DNA of 33,738 nucleotides from Chloroflexota bacterium. GTDB lineage: Bacteria; Chloroflexota; Anaerolineae; DUEN01. The notes below the pieces were generated by a model. It was given only the letters and a program-made list of their open reading frames with translations. It had not been told where the DNA came from and did not search any database. Position numbers and translations under genes: made by a program. Below are positions 1-7,458 of this stretch, piece after piece (position 1 is the stretch's first letter; the number at the start of each line of letters is the position of its first letter). The stretch spans positions 1 to 33,738 of the forward strand of contig JAADGJ010000075.1 in NCBI GenBank assembly GCA_013152435.1. Direction: 5' to 3'.

Positions 1-359
1 TGGCGGCGGCGCAGCGGAGCTGCGCAGCCGCCACCACCCACTTCCAGGTCCCCCCTCCCAGCGAAGCGGATTGGGGAGGGGGGACGACAGGGGGGTGGGG
101 TACGTCTGGCCACGTCGTGTGCTGAGGGAAACCAAGAAGATGCGTATACAGACACGAGACCTTGCCTCGTCCCTGCAGGCGCCATGTATGCCAATATGGA
201 CGTTGGACTTTGAAATGGCCCTAGGAGAAGGGGGCTGTGCCTTGAAGAACTTCTCGCGCCCTTGTATAATGCCCATGCAACGGGACATCGCCCGCGGCGA
301 GGCTGACATCGTGATCGCTCGTTCAGCTCTTCTCCCTACACGCTCCAAAGGTCGGGTTC
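1..359. other. Non-coding region upstream of the MFS gene, with two hairpins
   Basis: I see no convincing gene here; a 112-aa reading frame at 71-409 overlaps the MFS start and has no family resemblance. Two inverted repeats lie at the left edge: arms at 2-15 and 19-32 (one mismatch) and arms at about 48-60 and 72-85, the second made of C-runs and G-runs. They may belong to a structured repeat cut by the window edge. The right part carries the promoter of the MFS gene. Confidence 0.5.
242..270 (+). promoter_or_regulatory. sigma70-like promoter of the MFS gene
   Basis: TTGAAG (242-247), a 17-bp spacer, then a perfect TATAAT (265-270). Transcription would start near 277, about 83 nt before the MFS start codon. 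Confidence 0.7.
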
Positions 360-1658
360 ATGTCAAAATCCTCCTCCCTCCGCGAGGGATCCAAATTCCT
401 GTCCGGTAACATCCTGATCTTCTCGTTGGTCGACCTGTTGGGGAACTTCTCCCGCGGCATGGTCTTCCCTTACGTCTCCCTCTACGTGCTCGCCCTGGGC
501 GGGGACGCCACGCGTATCGGCTTCGTGAGCTCGTTGCGGCCGCTCGCCGGCCTCATCATGTTCCCCATCGCCGGGTACATCGCCGACCGAGCGAATCGGG
601 TCAGATTGATCGTGTTGGGGAGCTGCTATTCCGCCTCGATCGTCCTGCTCTACATGCTCGCTCCGAGCTGGCAGGTGGTCGCCGTGGCCGCGCTGTTGCA
701 GGGCTTCGCCGTGTTCCTCTTTCCCGCTCGATCGGCCCTGATCGCGGATTCTCTGGCGCCGGGGGATCGGGGGCGGGGCATCGCGGCGATGAACACCATC
801 TCCAGCATCCTGGCCATCTTCGCCCCCTACATCGCGGGCGTGGTCATCGAGGCATACGGGGCGGACATGGGGATGCGGATCCTCTACGCCGTGATGTTCA
901 CCCTATACGCGGTGAACATCTCCGTGCAGGCGCGCTTCCTCAAGGAGACGCGCCCCAGCGATGGCGATTCGCTGAGGCTATCGAATCTGCCGAGGGTGCT
1001 CAAGGATGCCTATCGGGGGATTCCTGCTCTGCTCAGACGGTTCCCTCGCCCGCTGAAGGCGCTTACGGGGGTCATCATATTGAGCTTCATGATCAATGGG
1101 GTGGCGAGCCCCTACTGGGTGGTGTACGCGCTGGAGCACATCGGGCTCTCCTCTTCCCAATGGGGGCTGATCCTGCTCATCGAGATGCTGCTGAAGCTCA
1201 TCATCTTCATGCCGGCCGGCGTGTTGGTCGACCGTTGGGGGCGGTCCGCATCCCTGCTGACGGCGCTGCTGATCTCGCTGATCTCGATCCCGGCCTTCAT
1301 CCTCGTCGAGGGTTTCCTGGCCGTGTTGGCGGTGCGGGCGGCCATCGCGGTCGCCTTCGCGATCGCCATACCGGCGTGCACGGCGTTGATGGCGGATCTC
1401 GTCCCTCGGGATATCCGGGGGCAGGTGATGGCCGCGGTCGGACAGGGCGGCATCATGATCGGGGTGGCGGGGGGAGGCACTGGCGGGCCGGCGATGGGGT
1501 ACCTCGTCACCGTGCCTCTGATGGCCGCCTCCCTGGCGGGCGGGTACCTCTATACGTGGCACCCCACCTATCCCTGGCTCTTCGCCCTGGCGGCTACGGT
1601 GGTCTCCATCGTCTTGACGGCCCTCTTCATCCGGGATCCGGAGAACGCGGAGGTTTGA
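360..1658 (+). CDS. MFS transporter
   Basis: The 432-aa product is a multi-pass membrane protein with the hydrophobic pattern of a major facilitator superfamily carrier of about 12 helices. A typical GYIADRANR loop lies between helices 2 and 3, and a matching GVLVDRWGR loop lies in the second half, as expected for two six-helix bundles. It should exchange or export a small molecule across the cytoplasmic membrane; the substrate cannot be read from the sequence. The ATG at 360 follows AAAGG (347-351) by 8 nt, and a strong promoter lies upstream. The gene appears to be monocistronic. Its last 58 bases (1603-1660, including the stop) are repeated perfectly at 2740-2797, so the 3' end was probably involved in a recombination or insertion event. 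Confidence 0.9.
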   Translation: MSKSSSLREGSKFLSGNILIFSLVDLLGNFSRGMVFPYVSLYVLALGGDATRIGFVSSLRPLAGLIMFPIAGYIADRANRVRLIVLGSCYSASIVLLYMLAPSWQVVAVAALLQGFAVFLFPARSALIADSLAPGDRGRGIAAMNTISSILAIFAPYIAGVVIEAYGADMGMRILYAVMFTLYAVNISVQARFLKETRPSDGDSLRLSNLPRVLKDAYRGIPALLRRFPRPLKALTGVIILSFMINGVASPYWVVYALEHIGLSSSQWGLILLIEMLLKLIIFMPAGVLVDRWGRSASLLTALLISLISIPAFILVEGFLAVLAVRAAIAVAFAIAIPACTALMADLVPRDIRGQVMAAVGQGGIMIGVAGGGTGGPAMGYLVTVPLMAASLAGGYLYTWHPTYPWLFALAATVVSIVLTALFIRDPENAEV

Positions 1659-1660
1659 GG
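1603..1660 (+). repeat. 58-bp direct repeat, copy 1 (3' end of MFS gene)
   Basis: Identical, base for base, to 2740-2797. This copy is the functional end of the MFS gene and encodes the tail ALFIRDPENAEV and the stop codon. The two copies bracket 1,079 bp holding the DUF433/DUF5615 pair and one MITE-like element. Confidence 0.95.
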
Positions 1661-1725
1661 ATGGCTTTCTCCTGGCAGCTACAGGAGGAAGCCCTGCTTC
1701 CGAGGTTGTGAGCAGCGGATTCGAT

Positions 1726-2079
1726 TTATCGCAGGGGCAGATAGCGTACCTGGCCTTCCCATTCGCCTTCAAAACTGCATTCGGCCAGCAAAAGGATGTC
1801 CTCTATGGCAGCCCTGACTGGCATCGCACGGCTGACCTCAAAGACGCCAGGCATGGGTTTCCCATCCCGAACGCGCTCATAGGCATAGCGAGTGATCGTC
1901 GTAACATCATGGGTGAGCAGGATCCTTCTTTCTTGTGCTGCCCACTCAAGCACCGTGGGGTCGTCTGCCCCGGAAAGCCCAACGTCCTGGATACAGACGA
2001 TGTCTAGATCGGGCTTGCGACGCAAAAGGCCGCGTATAATATCATGGTTGAAGTTCTCATCAGCGGCCAGCCGGAGCAT
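1726..2079 (-). CDS. DUF5615 family PIN-like protein (probable toxin of a toxin-antitoxin pair)
   Basis: The product is 117 aa. It opens with LRLAADENFNHDIIRGLLRR, the conserved start of DUF5615 (Mut7-C-like, PIN-fold) proteins, whose early Asp-Glu-Asn belongs to an acidic, nuclease-like site. A second family motif, RRILLTHDVTT, follows near residue 52. Such proteins are usually encoded directly after a DUF433 protein and are regarded as toxin-antitoxin-like modules; RNase activity is an inference from the PIN fold. The ATG lies 3 bases after the DUF433 stop, with AAGGGG upstream, so the two genes are translationally close and share the promoter at 2466-2495. The pair sits inside the 58-bp direct repeats. 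Confidence 0.85.
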   Translation of the reverse strand: MLRLAADENFNHDIIRGLLRRKPDLDIVCIQDVGLSGADDPTVLEWAAQERRILLTHDVTTITRYAYERVRDGKPMPGVFEVSRAMPVRAAIEDILLLAECSFEGEWEGQVRYLPLR

Positions 2080-2082
2080 GGC

Positions 2083-2418
2083 TCACGACCCCTTGCCAGC
2101 ACGCCGAGCCAATAAGCGCTCGCGCACACCGCTAGGGTCGAATCGCGCCTCGTTCTGCTTTCGCACCGCATCTGCCTGTCGTTGCCGTTGTCGCAGATAG
2201 GCCTCGACGTCCGAGCGCCGGCGCAGGTAGTAGCCGATCACGGCATAGATATCCGCCAGGTCGAGAGACGGATATTGCTGGACGATCTCCTCAGCCGTCG
2301 CTCCCTCCAGGAAGGCCGCGACTACCGTGTCCAGCGTCACCCGGGTCTTACCGACGCGAACGACGCCGTCGGCGTCCACCTCCAAAGGGATAGGCTCAGT
2401 AGTGATAGCGAGGACCAC
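2083..2418 (-). CDS. DUF433 family protein (probable antitoxin)
   Basis: This is a 111-aa protein with the DUF433 core: VRVGKTRVTLDTVVAAFLEG, then EIVQQYPSLDLADIYAVIGYY. The fold is helix-turn-helix-like and is typical of the antitoxin partner of DUF5615 proteins. I chose the GTG at 2418 because a perfect GGAGGT (2426-2431) lies 7 nt before it and the resulting N-terminus (MVLAITTEPIPLEVDADG) matches the family. A longer reading frame reaches 2559, but it begins upstream of the predicted promoter and runs into the neighbouring repeat, so the extension is unlikely. The C-terminus is rich in Arg and Gln, as in many antitoxins. The gene lies 3 bp before the DUF5615 gene. Confidence 0.85.
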   Translation of the reverse strand: MVLAITTEPIPLEVDADGVVRVGKTRVTLDTVVAAFLEGATAEEIVQQYPSLDLADIYAVIGYYLRRRSDVEAYLRQRQRQADAVRKQNEARFDPSGVRERLLARRAGKGS

Positions 2419-2465
2419 TCGGCTTACCTCCATCGCTGCCATTTCGGGCGGGCATCTCGCCTCCA

Positions 2466-2495
2466 AATATATCACGCCTTCCCACTCGGTGTCAA
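2466..2495 (-). promoter_or_regulatory. Promoter of the DUF433/DUF5615 pair
   Basis: On the minus strand, TTGACA (2490-2495), an 18-bp spacer and TATATT (2466-2471). The start of transcription near 2459 agrees with the GTG start at 2418. Confidence 0.7.
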
Positions 2496-2526
2496 CAGAG
2501 GTTGCGATCCGCCCGGAGCTATCCTT

Positions 2527-2720
2527 AGGGGGATGCGTAGGGGGGAGGTCCCCCTCCACGGAAATCCTGCTTTTCCGGTCTGCACCTGCCTTTCTCGGCT
2601 CTTTCCGAAGGACTCAGGCCGAGGCCGGACAGGTCGAAGGCGGAAGAGGGGCTTTTTCTAGAGGGCTCCGCCCTCCAGGCCTCCCTATAGCAGAAGCAAT
2701 GGCATTTCTCAAACACGCGC
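2527..2720 (+). mobile_element. MITE-like repeat, copy 1 (left end missing)
   Basis: About 194 bp closely related to the intact copy at 7205-7458: a G/C-rich palindromic start, the CCACGGAAATCC core, GGCCGAGGCCGG, then GGGCTTTTTC and a hairpin GGGCTCCGCCC. It ends with CTCAAACACGCGC, the right terminal inverted repeat. The left inverted repeat is absent. It encodes nothing convincing. Confidence 0.85.
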
Positions 2721-2739
2721 TTGGTGGCCGTGAGGGTGA

Positions 2740-2797
2740 TCTCCATCGTCTTGACGGCCCTCTTCATCCGGGATCCGGAGAACGCGGAGGTTTGAGG
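2740..2797 (+). pseudogene. 58-bp direct repeat, copy 2 (orphan 3' end of an MFS gene)
   Basis: Perfect copy of 1603-1660. Read in the same frame it gives the MFS C-terminus and stop, but no MFS gene precedes it. The bases just upstream (2721-2739) still read as hydrophobic residues in that frame (LVAVRVI) but differ from the MFS gene. The stop lies only about 15 bp from the convergent stop of the yifB-like gene, so this may be the ancestral junction before the cassette arrived. Confidence 0.85.
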
Positions 2798-2809
2798 CCC
2801 GGCGCGCGG

Positions 2810-4333
2810 TTACGTCTGCCGGCGCGGCCGATACTGGATCGCTTCGGCGATGTGGGACGTCTCGATGCGCTCGCTGCCCTCCAGATCGGCGATGGTGCGC
2901 GCCAGCTTGAGGATGCGATGGTACGCGCGGGCGCTCATGTGTAGCTGCCGCATGGCCGCGCCCAGCAGGCTACGCCCCGACTCGTCGATCCGGCAATACT
3001 CCCGGATCTCCGCCGGCCCCATGTCCGCGTTGCATTGCAGCGCGGTGCCCGCGAACCGGCGTCGTTGCCGCTCTCGCGCCGCCTCCACCCGCTCCCGGAT
3101 GATCGCCGACCGTTCACCACGCCGATCGTCGGAGAGCTTCTCAAACTCCACCCGCGGCACCTCGATGTGGATGTCGATGCGGTCCAGCAGCGGCCCCGAG
3201 ATGCGCTTCTGGTAGCGGCTGATCATCGCCATGGAACAGGTGCACTCCCGCACTGGGTCTCCGTAGTAACCGCAGGGGCATGGGTTCATGGCCGCGACCA
3301 GGACGAAGCTGGCCGGGAAGCTGAGGGTCCCCGTGGAGCGTGCGATGGTCACCACCCGGTCCTCCAGCGGCTGGCGCAGCACTTCCAGCACGCGCTGACC
3401 GAATTCGGGCAGCTCGTCCAGGAAGAGGACGCCGCGATGGGCCAAGCTGATCTCGCCTGGCCGCGGCCAGTGGCCGCCGCCGACCAGCCCGGCGTGGCTG
3501 ATGGTGTGGTGTGGCGCCCGAAACGGGCGATGCCGGATCATGGGCTGATCGGGCGGCAGCAGCCCGGCCACGCTGTAGATCTTCGTCACCTCCAGCGCCT
3601 CATCGATTGTCATGCGCGGCAGGATGGAGGGCATCGATCGGGCCAGCAGGGTCTTTCCCGATCCGGGCGGGCCGCTCATAAGCACGTTGTGCCCGCCGGC
3701 GGCCGCCACCTCCAGCGCCCGCTTCACGTGCTCCTGTCCCTTGATGTCGGCCATGTCCGCCGCGTGGGGGGGCAGGTCGTCGGCATCCCACTCGACTCGG
3801 CCCTCGTAGGGCTCGATGCGTTGCAACCCCTGCAGGTGGGCCGCCAGCGTGGGCAGGCTCTCCACCGGGATCACCTCGACCTCCTCGATCAGGGCGGCCT
3901 CCGGCGCGTCCTGCATGGGCACGAACATCCGGCTCAGGCCCCGCTCTCGCGCCAGGGCGGCCATGGGCAGGATGCCGTTCACATGACGCACGGAGCCGTC
4001 CAGGGAGAGCTCGCCCACCACCAGGGCGTCGTCCGTCGCATCCGGCCATGCCTGCTCGGTCGCGATCAGGATGCCCACGGCGATGGGCAGATCGTAAGCG
4101 GGGCCCTCCTTGCGCAGATCGGCGGGCGCTAGGTTGACCGTGATGCGCCGATTGGGCCATTGGAAGCCGCTGTTGCGGATGGCCGCACGTACCCGCTCGC
4201 TGGACTCCTTGATGGCCGCATCCGGCAGGCCGACGATGGTCAGCCCCGGCAGCCCAGGCGAGATATCGACCTCCACCTCCACCAGCGCGCCTTCCAGGCC
4301 GACGACGGCGCAACTGCTCACGCGGGCCAGCAT
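2810..4333 (-). CDS. YifB/ComM family magnesium chelatase-like AAA ATPase
   Basis: The 507-aa product has the full-length architecture of the YifB/ComM family. The N-terminal chelatase-I-like domain is marked by [18 protein letters not shown] (about residues 28-45) and [19 protein letters not shown]. The AAA domain has Walker [12 protein letters not shown] and Walker [12 protein letters not shown] cysteine cluster (CPCGYYGD followed by CTC) and a C-terminal helical domain complete it. ComM is a hexameric helicase that promotes branch migration during natural transformation in Vibrio; the role in this organism is inferred. The ATG follows a clear AGGAGG. The gene is convergent with the MFS gene and downstream of its own promoter at 4391-4419. 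Confidence 0.93.
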   Translation of the reverse strand: MLARVSSCAVVGLEGALVEVEVDISPGLPGLTIVGLPDAAIKESSERVRAAIRNSGFQWPNRRITVNLAPADLRKEGPAYDLPIAVGILIATEQAWPDATDDALVVGELSLDGSVRHVNGILPMAALARERGLSRMFVPMQDAPEAALIEEVEVIPVESLPTLAAHLQGLQRIEPYEGRVEWDADDLPPHAADMADIKGQEHVKRALEVAAAGGHNVLMSGPPGSGKTLLARSMPSILPRMTIDEALEVTKIYSVAGLLPPDQPMIRHRPFRAPHHTISHAGLVGGGHWPRPGEISLAHRGVLFLDELPEFGQRVLEVLRQPLEDRVVTIARSTGTLSFPASFVLVAAMNPCPCGYYGDPVRECTCSMAMISRYQKRISGPLLDRIDIHIEVPRVEFEKLSDDRRGERSAIIRERVEAARERQRRRFAGTALQCNADMGPAEIREYCRIDESGRSLLGAAMRQLHMSARAYHRILKLARTIADLEGSERIETSHIAEAIQYRPRRQT

Positions 4334-4390
4334 GCGAGAGTGCCTCCTGAGGGTTGTGATGAGGGTGAGGCTCGCGTTGGAGCCTGCAAC

Positions 4391-4419
4391 ATCGTATGGA
4401 CGCGAGGACTCACCAACAA
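4391..4419 (-). promoter_or_regulatory. Probable promoter of the yifB-like gene
   Basis: Minus strand: TTGTTG (4414-4419), 17-bp spacer, TACGAT (4391-4396). The leader would be about 50 nt. Confidence 0.5.
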
Positions 4420-4433
4420 CGCACGAGGGTTCC

Positions 4434-4520
4434 TGGGAGGGGAGATTCCCTTCGTAGAAACCCTGCTTTCCCGATCCTTCCCGCAGGGATCTGGACCGAG
4501 GTCGGGCGGGTCAGAAGAGG
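4434..4520 (+). mobile_element. MITE-like repeat, degenerate fragment (copy 2)
   Basis: Resembles the middle of the repeat family: GGGAGGGG, GTAGAAACCCTGCTTTCCCG, then GGACCGAGGTCGGGCGGGTC and AGAAG. Both ends have decayed and no inverted repeats remain. It fills the gap between the yifB-like promoter and the 3' end of the glycosidase gene. Confidence 0.6.
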
Positions 4521-4552
4521 GTGAGGGGGTATCGGCTCTTGCAGGGGGAATC

Positions 4553-6220
4553 TCAGTCCAGGGCGACGCTCATGACTAGGTCGATGAAGAGCGCGGCGCT
4601 CCAGCCGTAATCCTGGATCACGCCGAACCCGGCCCCGCCGGCCGCGCCCACGGCCCCCTTGCGCAGCAACGTGGTCGGCAGCTTCTCGCCCCGGCAGTCG
4701 TAGTATTCGTAGATGCAGCCGGTCGCCTCGTACCAGCGGGCGATCTCGGCCAGAGTCCGCTGCCGCAGCGTCTCGGCCAGCTCAGCATAGCCGTATCGCC
4801 GCAGCCCCTGGATGATGAAGTAGTTCATGTTGATCCAGGTGGAGCCGCGCCACATGTCCTCGCTGTGGGTGGGGTCGTCCAGGGCGACGCTGGGCACCGG
4901 GAACGGCGACCAGAACTCTGATGGGGCGCGCAGATGGGCCACCAGCCGCTTCGCCTGCTCGGCCGAGGCCACGCCGGCCCACATGGGGAGGAAGCCGGAG
5001 ACGGCCTTGACGGGACACAGGTCGCCGCCTACCCGGCGGTCGAAGTAGAAACCCTGGGCGTCGTCCCACAGCCGGGCGTTGATGGCCTCCGCCAGCCGCC
5101 GTCGTCGCTCCGCCCAGCGGCTGGCCTCTTCCTCCCGTCCCAGGGTTTGCGCCATGCAGGAGAGGTAGCGCATCTCCGCGACGGCATAGGCGCTGAAGTC
5201 TACCGCCGCCCATGGGCCGTCGCCGTCGAAGCGGGGGGAGTTATCCATGCCGCTCTCGCCGCTTCGGGAGAGGGGGTTCCCCTCGATGTGCCAGGCCAGC
5301 AGCCCGTCCTCGTCCGTGGCCCGATGTGCCAGATCCCACTCCAGGTAGCGGCACAGGGCGGGATAGGCGCGCCCCAGCCGATCGAGATCGTGGCGCATCT
5401 GGTAGATTTCCCACACGGCCCACGCCAGGATGGGCGGCTGGGTGATGTGGGATGTGTACACCGGGTTCAGCATGTGGGCGATGAATCCGTCCTCCCGCTG
5501 GCGGGAGAGGACGGCCTCGATCGCCTCCCAGGCCATGTCCAGGTCGCCGTGTCGCCATCCCAGCGCGTGAAAGGCGGAGTCCCACAGCCACATGTGGCGA
5601 TGGGGCCAGCGGTCTGGCGTGGTCCATCGTACCGGGATCGGGCCTTCCGGGCTGTACACGTTGACCTTCAGAACCGACCACGCCTTGGCCAGCGTGGCGC
5701 ACCACCGATCCTCCAGATCGCCCGGCGGGGGCGGGCAGCGATCGAGGAATGCCAGCCGATCCGCCGTGATCTGCTCCACGTCGTGTCCCAGCGCGTCCTG
5801 TGCCCGGCGGGTGGCGGCCCCTTCCCCGTCCGCATGGCAGGCGAGGGCGAAATGCAGGCAGCCATCCCGCTCCACCTGTGCCATCGCCATCCCCCAGCCG
5901 GCGTTCGGATCGGCGGCGAGATGGGGGGGCAGGGAGATGGGAGCATAGCCCACGATCGTGTGCTGGTCGGCCATGGCCAGGCAGATCGGCCCCGCCGGGG
6001 CCTCCAGCTTCAGCACGTCTCCCGTTACGATCTGGGGCGTCACGTGAGCCCCGGAGACGTCGAACCAGAGGCGAGCGGCGGCCGGGTGGCGGATGCGCAG
6101 TCCCACCGGATCCGCCTGGGTGCTGGCCACCAGACCGCTCGCCCAGGAGGCGGGGCCATCATATCCGGAGAAGGCGAAGAGCTGGCCCTCGCCCCATATG
6201 GCGGGGTACGGGCAGGACAT
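4553..6220 (-). CDS. GH63/MGH1-like glycoside hydrolase
   Basis: A 555-aa protein without a signal peptide, so probably cytoplasmic. The C-terminal two thirds form an (alpha/alpha)6-barrel of the GH63/GH37 type. Motifs are HMWLWDSAFHALGW (209-222), GNPLSRSGESGMDNSPRF (315-331), HSEDMWRGSTWINMNYF (452-468) and CIYEYYD (502-508). By analogy with mannosylglycerate and glucosylglycerate hydrolases, D326 or D214 and E505 are candidate catalytic acids; the assignment is tentative. The N-terminal ~170 residues look like a beta-sandwich. The substrate is unknown. Glucosylglycerate or mannosylglycerate is a reasonable guess because a probable glucosylglycerate synthase is encoded at 24351-25589, but these genes are 18 kb apart. 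The ATG follows CGGAGGTCCCCTG. Confidence 0.8.
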   Translation of the reverse strand: MSCPYPAIWGEGQLFAFSGYDGPASWASGLVASTQADPVGLRIRHPAAARLWFDVSGAHVTPQIVTGDVLKLEAPAGPICLAMADQHTIVGYAPISLPPHLAADPNAGWGMAMAQVERDGCLHFALACHADGEGAATRRAQDALGHDVEQITADRLAFLDRCPPPPGDLEDRWCATLAKAWSVLKVNVYSPEGPIPVRWTTPDRWPHRHMWLWDSAFHALGWRHGDLDMAWEAIEAVLSRQREDGFIAHMLNPVYTSHITQPPILAWAVWEIYQMRHDLDRLGRAYPALCRYLEWDLAHRATDEDGLLAWHIEGNPLSRSGESGMDNSPRFDGDGPWAAVDFSAYAVAEMRYLSCMAQTLGREEEASRWAERRRRLAEAINARLWDDAQGFYFDRRVGGDLCPVKAVSGFLPMWAGVASAEQAKRLVAHLRAPSEFWSPFPVPSVALDDPTHSEDMWRGSTWINMNYFIIQGLRRYGYAELAETLRQRTLAEIARWYEATGCIYEYYDCRGEKLPTTLLRKGAVGAAGGAGFGVIQDYGWSAALFIDLVMSVALD

Positions 6221-6291
6221 CAGGGGACCTCCGCTTCACGGGGAAGTTGGATGCGATGGTCGTTTCCCATCGGCGTGAGGATACGTCATTT

Positions 6292-6319
6292 GCAGCGCCG
6301 GCTCTCACGCCGGCGCTGC
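6292..6319. other. Perfect 11-bp-arm hairpin
   Basis: Inverted repeat GCAGCGCCGGC (6292-6302), a 6-nt loop, then GCCGGCGCTGC (6309-6319), between the YtxH-like and glycosidase genes. No U-tract follows on either strand, so it is not a typical intrinsic terminator; it could be an RNA processing or attenuation structure. Confidence 0.6.
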
Positions 6320-6413
6320 GTCGTGCGTCTGCAGCCGGGCGCCAGGGCCCAGCCGGTCAGTGGGCGTTCTCGTGGACGGTGCTGGTCCTCATGGGAGGGC
6401 ATCCGGCCTGCGC

Positions 6414-6632
6414 TCACGCGGAAGATCGCTTACGCGCCCCTTCGAATTCCGCCAACAGCTCGGCTTCGCGCTGCGCGGCGGCGCGCTTCCCCGCCTCGAT
6501 GGCCTCCTCGATGCGGCGTCGGATCTCCCCTTTGGCTTCAGGCCCGGGCGCGGGGGCCAGCAGCAGTCCAGCTACCGCCCCGGCTGCGGCGCCCATTGTG
6601 ACTCCGACGATGAACTTGAGCAGCTTGGCCAT
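6414..6632 (-). CDS. YtxH domain-containing small membrane protein
   Basis: A 72-aa protein. One N-terminal transmembrane helix is rich in Gly and Ala (FIVGVTMGAAAGAVAGLLLA, about residues 7-26). It is followed by an APxxGxEAKGEIRRRIEEAIEAG charged helix, which is the layout of YtxH/GvpP-like proteins. These are small, stress-associated membrane proteins of unclear function. The ATG follows GGGAGGAAACGT. It starts 25 nt after the LiaF-like gene and is probably the last gene of the pspC-like cluster. Confidence 0.75.
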   Translation of the reverse strand: MAKLLKFIVGVTMGAAAGAVAGLLLAPAPGPEAKGEIRRRIEEAIEAGKRAAAQREAELLAEFEGARKRSSA

Positions 6633-6657
6633 ACGTTTCCTCCCACTCTCCCTCGTA

Positions 6658-7188
6658 TCACAGCGTGCGACGGTAGCTCTCCAGGATGGATTGCACGACC
6701 AGGGCGATCCCTGCCAGGACCAGCAGCAACGGCCAGAGCCGAGACAGAAGGACCACCGTCCAGCCTGGGATGATCTCGAAAGTATAGGCGAACCCCACCA
6801 GCGCGACTGCCCATCCCATCAGGCTCCATAGCAGGGCGCTCCATCGGCGGGGATGGAGCAGCCATTGCACGCTGGCGCTGATCCCGACGATGGCCGGGAA
6901 GATCGGCCAGAGGAGCGCCCAGTCCAGCGTGGCCGGGCCGAGCCAGGCGTTCTCCCGCAGGAGGAACAGGAACCCGATCAGCAGGAGGGCCGTTCCCCAG
7001 AACGCATCATCCGGCCGGCGCGAGGCGCCAGCGGCCAGGTAGCGGTGCCACGCCCCGAATCCCGCCAGGATGACGAACAGCGGCCAGAACGATCGGAACC
7101 CGGTGAGCCCCAGCTCTCGGAACAGGAGCCATATCCCCAGCACGATCAGGAACAAGCCGGGCAGGATCGTCTTCTCCCGGGTGGACAT
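6658..7188 (-). CDS. LiaF-like/DUF5668 multi-pass membrane protein
   Basis: A protein of 176 aa from the ATG at 7188, made mostly of six or so hydrophobic helices. Paired segments of the form PGLFLIVLGIWLLFRELGL and FWPLFVILAGFGAW are the hallmark of LiaI/LiaF-like transmembrane regions (DUF5668). In Firmicutes such proteins sense or respond to cell-envelope stress; here the function is inferred. A reading frame 14 codons longer exists, but AAAGGGGG (7196-7203) lies 7 nt before the ATG at 7188, which decides the start. A MITE-like element ends at 7205, so it separates this gene from the pspC-like gene just upstream in the same direction. Confidence 0.8.
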   Translation of the reverse strand: MSTREKTILPGLFLIVLGIWLLFRELGLTGFRSFWPLFVILAGFGAWHRYLAAGASRRPDDAFWGTALLLIGFLFLLRENAWLGPATLDWALLWPIFPAIVGISASVQWLLHPRRWSALLWSLMGWAVALVGFAYTFEIIPGWTVVLLSRLWPLLLVLAGIALVVQSILESYRRTL

Positions 7189-7204
7189 CGTTTCGCCCCC
7201 TTTA

Positions 7205-7458
7205 AAGCGTGTCTGAAAATTTACCGGCAAGATGTCTGAGAGTCCCCCTCAACTCCAGCTCACAGGGGGAGGTGTGGAGGGGGACCCCCCTCCACGGAAA
7301 TCCCACTTTTCTGGCCTGTGCCTGCCTTCCTCGGCCCTTCCCGAAGGGCCCAGGCCGAGGCCAGGCAGGTCGAAGGCAGAAGAAGGACTTTTTCCGGAGG
7401 GGCTCCGCCCCTCCGAGCCTCCCCACAGCAGAGGCAACAGCATTTCTCAGACACGCTC
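7205..7458 (+). mobile_element. Intact MITE-like element, 254 bp (copy 3)
   Basis: Left end AAGCGTGTCTGA and right end TCAGACACGCTC are near-perfect inverted repeats. The flanking TTA at 7202-7204 and 7459-7461 is a plausible 3-bp target duplication. Inside are several palindromes, among them GGAGGGGCTCCGCCCCTCC and CCTCGGCC paired with GGCCGAGG. There is no transposase. The right-hand TTA is also the stop codon (TAA, minus strand) of the pspC-like gene, so the element lies exactly between that stop and the Shine-Dalgarno site of the next gene. Confidence 0.88.

Noticed and set aside
71-409. 112-aa frame at the window start
   Set aside because: Overlaps the MFS start and promoter, contains no recognisable motif and no good ribosome-binding site.
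1661-1711. 16-codon reading frame starting right after the MFS stop (ATG 1661)
   Set aside because: Too short to support, no resemblance to known peptides; probably chance or a remnant at the cassette junction.
2419-2559. 47-residue N-terminal extension of the DUF433 protein
   Set aside because: It starts upstream of the predicted promoter and reads into the MITE-like repeat; GTG 2418 has a perfect Shine-Dalgarno and the family-typical N-terminus.
3035-4132. Long plus-strand frames opposite yifB, the glycosidase, the kinase and the binding-protein genes
   Set aside because: They are typical antisense shadow frames of high-GC genes, rich in Arg, Gly, His and Pro, with no family motifs.
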